Shown one piece after another: positions 9,444 through 16,543 of a DNA stretch of 19,454 nucleotides. Position 1 is the first letter of the stretch, and every line of letters begins with the position of its first letter. A program made the position numbers and the translations under genes. The notes under the pieces are model-generated. The model made no database searches. It saw only the letters and a list, made by a program, of their open reading frames with translations, and was not told where the DNA came from. This stretch comes from Candidatus Saliniplasma halalkaliphilum (lineage in GTDB: Archaea; Thermoplasmatota; Thermoplasmata; Halarchaeoplasmatales; Halarchaeoplasmataceae), in NCBI GenBank assembly GCA_019594235.1, contig JAFDTG010000018.1:1-19454 (forward strand). The letters run 5' to 3'.

Positions 9444-10274
9444 ATGAGTTTTCGGGGTGTAGAAGAAATAATTCGAGATAACAAAAAAGGAGCTTTCGAA
9501 CTTCTCTTTGAAACCGGGGAAAGTATAATCTCTTTAAATCCTGATGAGGCAAAAAAGTATGCTATAGAATTAGTTCAAGGTCGTTGTTCCATGTCCCCTT
9601 TGGTTAACCTTGCTAATGAAACGTTTAAAGCCATTAAAAAGGGAAATCATAGGGAGTCGATCAAAGATTATCTTCTCGATGTTGAACAATCCAAAAGGAA
9701 AGTGATCAACAAAGCTCAAGACATTGTAAGTGAATTCAACAACATAGGAACTCTAAGCTACAGTTCTACGGTGATCGAAGTTTTAAGAAATTCTCAAAAA
9801 GTTTCAGTTCTAGAATCAAGACCTTTATTCGAAGGGAGAAAGACCGCAGAGAAACTTTGTAATGAAGGTGTGGATGTGAACTTTTATCCCGACCCAGCAA
9901 TTTGCGATATGGTTTTCAAAATCGATGCACTACTCGTAGGATGTGATTCCATCTCCAATGAAGCATTTACTAACAAAACAGGTACCCATGCTGCTGTTAT
10001 AGTTTGTCAACATCTTAAAAAACCGGTTTATGTGGTCTCGGACTCATCTAAGATACTTCCAAAGGGCATTCCTCTTCATTTTGAAGAACACCACGATCCG
10101 AAGGAAGTTTGGGAAACCGAATTAGATATAACTATCCATAACAAATATTTCGAAAAAATTCCATGGATGGACCACATAAAATTGATCACTGAAAATGGAA
10201 TCATAGAGAAAAAGGAAAAAATTCAGAGAGAAGGGGTTTCTGAAAAGTTGCTAAAACACTACCCTATGGAGTGA
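9444..10274 (+). CDS. eIF2B alpha/beta/delta family protein (not clearly an isomerase)
   Basis: Protein of 276 residues of the eIF2B regulatory subunit / sugar-phosphate isomerase superfamily. Family blocks are VLESRPLFEGRKTA (about 123-136), LLVGCDSISNEA with Asp168, NKTGTHAAVI and the C-terminal KPVYVVSDSSK. In the isomerase branches (ribose-1,5-bisphosphate isomerase, MtnA) a catalytic Cys sits before the SS/NA segment, working with the Asp. Here the segment is LSYSST (104-109) with Ser105 at that place, while Asp168 is kept. It therefore looks closer to the non-catalytic eIF2B-like archaeal proteins, though substrate use cannot be excluded. A TATA box about 26 bases before the ATG implies a leaderless message. 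Its 3' end overlaps the convergent aminotransferase gene by 11 bases. Confidence 0.85.
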   Translation: MSFRGVEEIIRDNKKGAFELLFETGESIISLNPDEAKKYAIELVQGRCSMSPLVNLANETFKAIKKGNHRESIKDYLLDVEQSKRKVINKAQDIVSEFNNIGTLSYSSTVIEVLRNSQKVSVLESRPLFEGRKTAEKLCNEGVDVNFYPDPAICDMVFKIDALLVGCDSISNEAFTNKTGTHAAVIVCQHLKKPVYVVSDSSKILPKGIPLHFEEHHDPKEVWETELDITIHNKYFEKIPWMDHIKLITENGIIEKKEKIQREGVSEKLLKHYPME

Positions 10275-11514
10275 TAAGTGTCTCTTTTATTTCTCCATTC
10301 TTTTCCTTGAGTTTGACTTCTTCCCTTATCACTTCGGCTAACCTTTCGATACCAGTCCATATCTCTTCTTCAGAGGAATGGGTGAAGTTCAATCTCATCG
10401 TGTTATGTCCGTTATCCTCTACGTAGAAGGCATCCCCAACTACGTAAGCCACTTTTTTCTCGATGGCTTTTTCGAACATCTCCCTAGTATCGATATTTTC
10501 TGGTAGTTTTGCCCATATGAACATGCCGCCTTCTGGTCTGTTCCATTCTACGTGATCCGGCATGTACTTCTCCATGGCATCCAACATAGCCAATCTTTTT
10601 TCATTATACAATTCTTTGATGTACTCTAGATGTTCATCAAGTACGCCTTCTGATACGTATTTGTATGCTACATATTGACCGAATGGATTTGTACATAAAT
10701 CAGTAGCTTGTTTAGCAATGACCATCTTATCTATGAAATCTTTCGGTCCTACACACCAGGCTATCCTAAATCCAGGTGCTAAAATCTTAGAGAATGTTTG
10801 AAGCCTAACGACCCTATCTTCATCGTCTAAAGACATCAAATGTGGTTGAGGTGAACCCTCGTAGCGAAGATAAGAATAAGGAGAATCTTCGACTACTAAA
10901 ACGTCGTGTTCAGATGCTATGTCAAGTAATCTTCTTCTCTTATCACCTGGGATGGTAGCTCCAGATGGATTCTGGAAAGTTGGAACCAAATACAAAAATT
11001 TGGGTTTGCATCCTTCTTTCTCTAGTTGAGTCAACTTCTCATCTAGAAGATCCATATCCATGCCATCTTCTTGTACTGGCACAGTTTCCATATGGCCCTG
11101 GAAAGCTCTAAAAGCGCCCGTAGCTCCCAAATACGTTGGTGAACCAACAACGATAGTGTCACCGGGATTTAGTAATATCTTGCTGATAAGGTCTAGGGCC
11201 TGCTGAGAACCGTGGGTTATCAAAATATTTTCCTTATCTACATCCATACCCCTTTTCGTCATCTCTTCAGCAAGTACTTCTCTCAAAGGCGTTATACCTT
11301 CAGTAGAACCATACTGCATCACACTTTCTGGCATATCATCCATGAGCTCGTTTATCAGCCTGCGTGTACTTTCTACAGGAAAGGCATCTGGATTTGGTAA
11401 TCCCCCCGCGAAAGAGATAATACCCGGTTTTTGAGTTAACTTGAGCAGTTCTCTTATCTCAGAGGTTTTCATGGATTTTGCTCTTTCCGAAAATATATCA
11501 TTGCATTTCACCAT
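10264..11514 (-). CDS. PLP-dependent aminotransferase, class I/II (2-aminoadipate/LysN-like)
   Basis: Fold-type I aminotransferase of 416 residues. The N-terminal FSERAKSMKTSEIRELLK and ISFAGGLPNPDAFP, the FQNPSG segment holding the PLP-ring Asn, the EDSPYSYLRY block with its Asp, and RLQTFSKILAPGFRIAW with Schiff-base Lys243 place it in the MocR/LysN-type group. That group acts on 2-aminoadipate, aromatic or branched amino acids; specificity cannot be fixed here. The frame is open to an ATG at 11565, three codon-widths past the RecJ stop and with AGGT nearby, but the 17 extra residues are not typical, so I start at MVKC (11514). It is third in the S15-RecJ-aminotransferase run and may have its own weak TATA (AATAATAAG near 11550). 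The 3' end overlaps the convergent eIF2B-like gene. Confidence 0.92.
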   Translation of the reverse strand: MVKCNDIFSERAKSMKTSEIRELLKLTQKPGIISFAGGLPNPDAFPVESTRRLINELMDDMPESVMQYGSTEGITPLREVLAEEMTKRGMDVDKENILITHGSQQALDLISKILLNPGDTIVVGSPTYLGATGAFRAFQGHMETVPVQEDGMDMDLLDEKLTQLEKEGCKPKFLYLVPTFQNPSGATIPGDKRRRLLDIASEHDVLVVEDSPYSYLRYEGSPQPHLMSLDDEDRVVRLQTFSKILAPGFRIAWCVGPKDFIDKMVIAKQATDLCTNPFGQYVAYKYVSEGVLDEHLEYIKELYNEKRLAMLDAMEKYMPDHVEWNRPEGGMFIWAKLPENIDTREMFEKAIEKKVAYVVGDAFYVEDNGHNTMRLNFTHSSEEEIWTGIERLAEVIREEVKLKEKNGEIKETLITP

Positions 11515-11567
11515 ATATATCAGCAATCTAAGAAAAGAGCGCCCTATCTTATTATTTTCGGTCATCT

Positions 11568-12896
11568 CTAACCTAATACTTCACCGACAGCCTTATCGAA
11601 TTCAGCAAGAAAATCATCCCTCTTATCTATTGGTACTCTTGAGCCTGATGCGATATCGTGTCCTCCACCAGAACCTCCAAATTTCTCCGATATTTCCCTA
11701 CATAACTTTCCCAGATCTAATCCATTATTGACCAATTTCTTCGTTCCTCTGGCAGATATATCTACATTGTTTTCCAATTCACATACACCTAACGTCGGTT
11801 TACTCTGGTCGAATATATACAGCATGGAGAGGCCGGCTAACTCGCCCTTTCTTTCCTTTTTCTCTTCGAAAAAGTACTGAATGTTTTCTTTTTCTATCGG
11901 TCCATCGTCTTCCAAGCTGTGCAGCCTTTCGATCATCTCATCTCTATAACTTTCACGGATCTCTTCCGCTTTTTTAAAGGCATTTTTGTCACCTAGGCAG
12001 ATCGACATCCCTAAACCAGCTTGTTTTGTACGTGCGGTGGAATTCAGTAGTTTGTAAAGTATATCTACGGACAAACCATACCTTTTGGAAGAATAGTGTG
12101 GGCCTCTGATACTATCGATAACATGTGATGGTATGTCCCTTTCAAGCAGAGATAGAACAAGTAATGTATTCAACTTCCTCTCAGCTTTACTAGATACATC
12201 ATCTACGGGAGTCTCATGATCTATGTCAACATCCTCTAAAATCCTATCGATCTCTTTTTCCCTACCTGATATCCCAGGGAAATAGGGATCGCATGCCTTC
12301 AATAAAGCGTCCCTGATGTTTTTACCATCTATGAAAAGTCCAACGTTTTCAGTAATTTCTTTTTCATCTAAAGCATCTTTTAATAAAGATTCATTAAGAC
12401 CTATGAACCCTTCAATGTTCTGTTTATCAGCTGCGGCCCCGGCTAGACCGTATAATGATAAAGAAACGTTCTTTTTATCATATATCATCGACAAAATCAA
12501 AGCAAGAGTTGCACCACAAACTTCATCGGAACCGTTGATCCCATGATTATGAGGGTTTATGAAAACGTGTTCCTCATCTTCGCTCTCCACATCTTCATCA
12601 ACTTTATGATGATCTAAAACTATCACAGGTTCATCTATCTTTTTGATGTCCTCTAATTGACTGTTACCTATATCAGTTAAAATTATAGGAATATCTTTTG
12701 GTAAATTTTCCGGTAGTTTACTGACAAATCTAGCGTGAAATCCCTTATTCTCCCTCATCAATGTAAGTGCTAAAACAGAAGCTGCTGAGATTCCATCGCC
12801 GTCGTAATGTGATATTACCCTGAATTTATTGTAAGAATTTAAAATCTCTGAAGCAGATTCATATTTTTTCTCTAACCCCTTCGGTAACTCTACCAC
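11568..12896 (-). CDS. recJ: Archaeal RecJ-like single-strand nuclease (GAN, DHH family)
   Basis: DHH/DHHA1 phosphoesterase of 442 residues, the archaeal RecJ homologue known as GINS-associated nuclease. Motif I is HYDGDGIS (Asp32, Asp34), motif II LTDIG (Asp75), motif III VLDHH (95-97), motif IV AAADKQ, and the C-terminal DHHA1 loop is GGSGGGHDIASGS. In studied archaea GAN binds GINS/CMG, degrades single-stranded DNA 5' to 3' and can trim flaps alongside FEN1. The start is GTG at 12896, set by GGGGAGG (12901-12907) four bases upstream; the nearby ATG at 12898 is in another frame and hits a stop at once. It follows S15 by 19 bases, the usual archaeal rps15-recJ order, and the aminotransferase lies directly after it. 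All catalytic residues are intact. Confidence 0.95.
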   Translation of the reverse strand: MVELPKGLEKKYESASEILNSYNKFRVISHYDGDGISAASVLALTLMRENKGFHARFVSKLPENLPKDIPIILTDIGNSQLEDIKKIDEPVIVLDHHKVDEDVESEDEEHVFINPHNHGINGSDEVCGATLALILSMIYDKKNVSLSLYGLAGAAADKQNIEGFIGLNESLLKDALDEKEITENVGLFIDGKNIRDALLKACDPYFPGISGREKEIDRILEDVDIDHETPVDDVSSKAERKLNTLLVLSLLERDIPSHVIDSIRGPHYSSKRYGLSVDILYKLLNSTARTKQAGLGMSICLGDKNAFKKAEEIRESYRDEMIERLHSLEDDGPIEKENIQYFFEEKKERKGELAGLSMLYIFDQSKPTLGVCELENNVDISARGTKKLVNNGLDLGKLCREISEKFGGSGGGHDIASGSRVPIDKRDDFLAEFDKAVGEVLG

Positions 12897-12915
12897 ATTC
12901 CCTCCCCTACATTGA

Positions 12916-13371
12916 TTATTGTGTAAGCATCTCTGCTATATCTATGGAATATTTCCAATCTTCAGGAATTTCTCCTTTTCTTTTATAGTACTTGGCCAGC
13001 CGTCTTATTTTAGATTCGATAAGTTGGAGACCACGTTTGTTTTTTAGGTCCTTCCGATTATCCTCGAGATGTTCATGGAGGTTGACGGCTTTTTCCATCA
13101 AATTAATAAGGTCCTCTGGGAAATCCATGTAAACCTCATTTTCCTTCAATATCTCAGTAACATCTTTACCTGCAGCTAATTTTACGTTAGGTACAGCATA
13201 CTGGTCTCTAAGTATCACCCCAATCTCACTAGGGGTTCTTCCTCTTTTGAATAACAGGAGTACTTTTTCTTCGATCTCTTCTGCATCCATCTTTACCCAT
13301 TCAGGATTAGAAGTAACATAGGGGCGTGTCGAGCCTGATCTTCCGTGTTTTGAACTGTGCATTCTAGACAT
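12916..13371 (-). CDS. rpsO: 30S ribosomal protein S15 (uS15)
   Basis: Archaeal/eukaryotic-type S15 (151 residues), binding the central domain of 16S rRNA. The N-terminal extension MSRMHSSKHGRSGSTRP is characteristic of the archaeal and eukaryotic form, followed by a helical domain with LFKRGRTPSEIGVILRDQYAVP and the core LESKIRRL-like segment (LIESKIRRLAKYYKRKG). It opens the minus-strand operon with RecJ 19 bases downstream. The start is set by GGAGGT (13377-13382), the best Shine-Dalgarno site in the window, five bases before the ATG. Confidence 0.98.
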   Translation of the reverse strand: MSRMHSSKHGRSGSTRPYVTSNPEWVKMDAEEIEEKVLLLFKRGRTPSEIGVILRDQYAVPNVKLAAGKDVTEILKENEVYMDFPEDLINLMEKAVNLHEHLEDNRKDLKNKRGLQLIESKIRRLAKYYKRKGEIPEDWKYSIDIAEMLTQ

Positions 13372-13504
13372 AGTAAACCTCCGAATGAACTCGGGATTCG
13401 ATTCATATATGTTCTAATACTTAAAAGTGACTGTTGTTGTGATGTATAAATAAGTTTCGAAACATGCAAAATAACCAAATATGACTTTACATTTGTAGAA
13501 ACTT
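13372..13504. promoter_or_regulatory. Divergent promoters for S15 and the phosphodiesterase
   Basis: On the minus strand CTTTTAAGTA (about 13418-13428) is a TATA box that would give a leader of about 25 bases, containing the GGAGGT site of S15. On the plus strand TATAAATAA (13445-13453) would start transcription near 13475, leaving about 30 leader bases before ATG 13505 with no clear ribosome-binding site; AAATATGA near 13478 is an alternative closer box. Assignments are by sequence and spacing only. Confidence 0.55.
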
Positions 13505-14815
13505 ATGGGTTTCTTGGATAAGTTATTGGGTCGAGATTTTAAGACCGTGGTTTTAGCATTGGATGGGGTTCCTTACAGTTTTATAAAAGACATGTACGAA
13601 AAGGGAGAGTTCAAACATTTGGGTTCTCCTGAATATCATAAGATGAGTTCTGTTTATCCAACGATCTCGTCCGTTGCATGGTCATCTTTTATGACCGGAA
13701 AAAATCCTGGAAAACATAACATATATGGCTTTGTAGACAGAAAGTCTAATAGTAAAAATTTACAGATATGTAATTCGAAGGATCTAAAATCCCAGACACT
13801 TTGGGAGTATCTCAGTGAAAAGAAAAAAAAGGTATTTGTGATGAATGTGCCTTTGACCTACCCTCCAAGAAAAGTGAATGGTAAATTAGTATCTGGTTTT
13901 CTATGTTCAAACCTAATAAAAGGTACATATCCAAAGGAGTTTGCCTCGGAACTTTATAAGTTGGGTTATAAGATAGATGCCGAGTCATCTTTAGCACTTG
14001 AAAATCTAGAGAAGTTCTTAAAGGATATCAATGAAACCTTTGAATCTAAAAAGAAGGTAATGTCTCATTATCTCAATAAAAACTATCACTTTATGATGTT
14101 CCATTTCATGGCCACCGACCGTATCAATCATTTCATGATGGGGAATTATCTAGATGGGGATAAATATGCGGACAAGTTTATTTCATTTTATAAGAAAATC
14201 GACCGTATGGTTGGGCTATTAAAGAAAAATCTAGATGAAAATGATAAGCTTTTAATTATTTCTGACCACGGGTTTACAAGATTGGAACAGGAAGTTCAGC
14301 TAAATAGATGGCTTATGGAAGAAGGTTATCTAGAAGAGGTTAAGGAATTCTCTAACATAACTAGAGAAACAAAAGCATACAGTTTGATCCCTGGGAGGAT
14401 ATACATCAATCTGGAAGGAAGGGAAAGGAACGGTAGCGTATCAAAAAAGGAATACAACTCACTTAGAGATGAATTGATTGAAAAATTGAGTAACCTCCGA
14501 GACCCGATGTCGGGACGTGAGATCGTAGATAAGGTTTTCAAACGTGAGGATATCTATTCAGGCCCATACGAAGAAAATGCACCAGATTTGCTTGTTCATC
14601 CAAAAAATGGATATGACTTAAAAAGTAAATTTGGTAAAGTTGAATTTATAAGCAAGGGCCTCCGAAACGGGATGCATACATACGATGATGCTTTTGTTTA
14701 TTCCTCTGAGCCAATATCTGCGGAAAAAGCTAATATTATAGATCTTTACCCAACCATTTTAAAGATGATGAAAGTAAAACCCCCTAAAAATCTAGACGGA
14801 CGGTCTCTTTTGTAG
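13505..14815 (+). CDS. Type I phosphodiesterase / nucleotide pyrophosphatase, alkaline phosphatase superfamily
   Basis: Two-metal hydrolase of 436 residues. The ligand set of the superfamily is visible: Asp20 in LALDGV, the nucleophile Thr53 in YPTISSVAWSSFMTGKNPG, Asp205/His209 in DRINHF, Asp254-His255 in SDHGF and His391 in GMHTYDD. Members of this archaeal group cleave phosphodiesters or phosphonates; the natural substrate is not evident. No signal peptide or membrane segment is seen, so it is probably cytoplasmic. The first residues MGFLDKLLGRD form a short helix before the first strand. An in-frame stop nine bases before the ATG rules out a longer protein. It converges with the DUF2240 gene with only two bases between stop codons. 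Confidence 0.9.
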   Translation: MGFLDKLLGRDFKTVVLALDGVPYSFIKDMYEKGEFKHLGSPEYHKMSSVYPTISSVAWSSFMTGKNPGKHNIYGFVDRKSNSKNLQICNSKDLKSQTLWEYLSEKKKKVFVMNVPLTYPPRKVNGKLVSGFLCSNLIKGTYPKEFASELYKLGYKIDAESSLALENLEKFLKDINETFESKKKVMSHYLNKNYHFMMFHFMATDRINHFMMGNYLDGDKYADKFISFYKKIDRMVGLLKKNLDENDKLLIISDHGFTRLEQEVQLNRWLMEEGYLEEVKEFSNITRETKAYSLIPGRIYINLEGRERNGSVSKKEYNSLRDELIEKLSNLRDPMSGREIVDKVFKREDIYSGPYEENAPDLLVHPKNGYDLKSKFGKVEFISKGLRNGMHTYDDAFVYSSEPISAEKANIIDLYPTILKMMKVKPPKNLDGRSLL

Positions 14816-14817
14816 AT

Positions 14818-15294
14818 TCATCGTCCACGTACCTTTTTACGTACTGCGTCTATGTATTCTTGTTTTTTAGGTAATTCTAGTTCAAGTTCTCGAGCTAATA
14901 GCAGTAAAGCAGCTTCGATTTCTATATTCATATCATCCTGTTTAACGTTCACACGGGACATTATCTCCTGTCGATTTAGATGACTGTACATAACCACATC
15001 ATCCAACATACTCTGGAAAAGTGGTTTCTTATTTTCTTCAAGGATTCTTTTTGATGGTTCGAAACCCAACGGTATATTAACGTTAGCAGGATCGAACTCT
15101 GAACGGACGATATCATCCTTCAGCTTTACTAAACCCTCTTTTCTTGCTATCTTAAGAAGTTTTTTAGCTTCACTAGATGTGAACCATCCTAAATCGGCAG
15201 GAGGACCGTATATGAACTCATCTTTATCTATTTCTTGAGCTCCCGCTCTTTGGAATATGAAGGCTATCGTATATTTCAATTCCTTGCTTGCCAT
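14818..15294 (-). CDS. DUF2240 family protein
   Basis: Archaeal protein of 158 residues, function unknown. The family hallmarks I recognise are the N-terminal helix region, the DLGWFTSSEAKKLLKIARKEGL segment resembling a winged-helix turn, then a beta strand leading into SEFDPANVNIPLGFEPS, and a C-terminal all-helical part rich in Leu and Glu. No catalytic motif is visible. Its start overlaps the end of the HisA-like gene by 19 bases, with AGAGG at 15305-15309 as ribosome-binding site, so the two are co-translated and probably functionally tied. The winged-helix reading would suit a DNA- or RNA-linked role, but this is inference. Confidence 0.8.
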   Translation of the reverse strand: MASKELKYTIAFIFQRAGAQEIDKDEFIYGPPADLGWFTSSEAKKLLKIARKEGLVKLKDDIVRSEFDPANVNIPLGFEPSKRILEENKKPLFQSMLDDVVMYSHLNRQEIMSRVNVKQDDMNIEIEAALLLLARELELELPKKQEYIDAVRKKVRGR

Positions 15295-15929
15295 TCTATC
15301 GAATCCTCTAGACCTAATATAACTCCATCTACTTTATCCTCATATAAATCGATTTTATCTATATCGATTTTTCCTCCTATGTAAAGCTCGTGATCTTTAT
15401 CTAGCATGTAATCTAAAAGGGTGTTATCAAAATTTTCATCGCTCAAATCGTGGATGACTATCGTATCGATACCAGTTTCAACAGCTTCTAGGATCAGTTC
15501 TTTTATATTGGTTTGTTTAATCTCATTCGATGGTGAGATGATTCCATCTTTATAATCTATACAGAAGACCATCTTATCACTGATTCTTGACGATTCGTTC
15601 ATCAAATCGATCGAATACATCGTTTTAGTGGAAATGACTATTCTGTCTGCCCCAGCTATGTAACCGTCTGTAATGGTCGCTGTATCCCTAGCTCCAACGT
15701 CAGCCCAAACTTCTCTACGAGTTCCGACTTTTCGTATCATATCCGATTGTAGGCTTCTACTTTCTATACCATTTAAGTCTAACAAGTAAATAATATCATA
15801 ATCACTTAAAAGGAATAGAACATCATTATAGTCTAGGTTATTACCATTTTTAGAATAATGTTCGTAATACCCGTTTTTGACGGTCACGGGTTTACCGCCT
15901 TTGAACGATATCGATGGTATAACTTTCAT
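15276..15929 (-). CDS. HisA-like TIM-barrel protein (COG1411 type)
   Basis: Barrel protein of 217 residues related to phosphoribosylformimino-AICAR ribotide isomerase HisA. Barrel landmarks are MKVIPSISFKGGKPV at the N terminus, IIYLLDLNGIE (Asp51), EVWADVGARD, ADRIVISTKT, MVFCIDYKDG (Asp125) and the phosphate-binding YIGGKI and DGVILG loops near the end. True HisA uses Asp8 and a second Asp near 127. Here the second is present but position 8 is Ser, so HisA activity is doubtful. It belongs to the archaeal HisA-related group of unknown role, thought to act on a related sugar phosphate. A GTG at 15950 would add seven residues, but a TATA box (TTTTATTAAG, about 15953-15961) lies 26 bases before ATG 15929, fitting a leaderless start. 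It is co-transcribed with the DUF2240 gene. Confidence 0.8.
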   Translation of the reverse strand: MKVIPSISFKGGKPVTVKNGYYEHYSKNGNNLDYNDVLFLLSDYDIIYLLDLNGIESRSLQSDMIRKVGTRREVWADVGARDTATITDGYIAGADRIVISTKTMYSIDLMNESSRISDKMVFCIDYKDGIISPSNEIKQTNIKELILEAVETGIDTIVIHDLSDENFDNTLLDYMLDKDHELYIGGKIDIDKIDLYEDKVDGVILGLEDSIEWQARN

Positions 15930-15969
15930 GATCGGTAATTTGATAACCACTTAATAAAAGGATTGCCTA

Positions 15970-16488
15970 TTAATGGATCAGATGCTTTAGATAAGCTAGA
16001 AGTTGATTGAGCGGCATACCTTTGTCCCATTCCATTTTAAGGTTGCCGTGAACCGTGGTCTGCATGTATGGAATCTTTCTCTGGAGGACTTGATGTTTTT
16101 TCTTCATGCCATCTATGTCCATGGTATATACTCTCCATTTGTCTCCTCTCTGGCTTTTCAACCTATATGCATAAAGGGGAAGAACGTTGCTGTTCACACA
16201 CACTTCTTTCATCCATTCCGCCTGTTCACTCAACCTACCCTCGTTCCTAAAATAGAGTACGTTTTCCTTGGATGATTTTACTTCTATCGGGAAAGAAATC
16301 TCACCTCTTAAAGCTATAAGATCAATGCCAAGGCTTCCACCGGCTCTGACGACAAGAAAGGGTATATCGTGGATCGCTCGGTATCCTTCGAGTTCTTTAT
16401 CACTACAGGTTTTCGTAGCATTATTGATAACCTCCTCATCCCCAGATAAAATTCCTTTCAACTCTCTTTCGTATTTACCGACGGCCAT
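15970..16488 (-). CDS. hjc: Holliday junction resolvase, Hjc-type, enlarged
   Basis: Nuclease of the archaeal Hjc fold (172 residues) that cuts four-way junctions. Active-site residues by comparison with Pyrococcus Hjc are Glu7 (YERELKGIL), Asp56 (GGSLGIDLIAL) and Glu69-x-Lys71 (PIEVKSS). The Glu7-Asp56 interval is 49 residues against 24 in Pyrococcus furiosus Hjc, an insertion of about 25 residues (15-45), and the C-terminal part is also long, so it is more than a minimal Hjc of 120-140 residues. The frame opens 13 codons earlier, but AAATATATATAA (16511-16522) is a TATA box about 26 bases before ATG 16488, which indicates a leaderless start there. The TATA lies about 20 bases past the AspRS stop, so Hjc has its own promoter. 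Confidence 0.88.
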   Translation of the reverse strand: MAVGKYERELKGILSGDEEVINNATKTCSDKELEGYRAIHDIPFLVVRAGGSLGIDLIALRGEISFPIEVKSSKENVLYFRNEGRLSEQAEWMKEVCVNSNVLPLYAYRLKSQRGDKWRVYTMDIDGMKKKHQVLQRKIPYMQTTVHGNLKMEWDKGMPLNQLLAYLKHLIH

Positions 16489-16510
16489 CGTTTTTAACAG
16501 TGCGAGTATG

Positions 16511-16523
16511 TTATATATATTTA
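16511..16523 (-). promoter_or_regulatory. TATA box of hjc
   Basis: The minus strand reads GATAAATATATATAA, the strongest TATA box in the window. Its centre near 16515 is 27 bases before ATG 16488, and it excludes the longer reading frame whose start lies inside the box. Confidence 0.7.
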
Positions 16524-16543
16524 TCAATCAGAGGTGACTGAAA

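Noticed and set aside
11515..11565. Longer aminotransferase N terminus (17 extra residues)
   Set aside because: Not typical of the family, which begins near FSERAKSMKTSEIREL; kept only as an alternative because AGGT precedes the upstream ATG.
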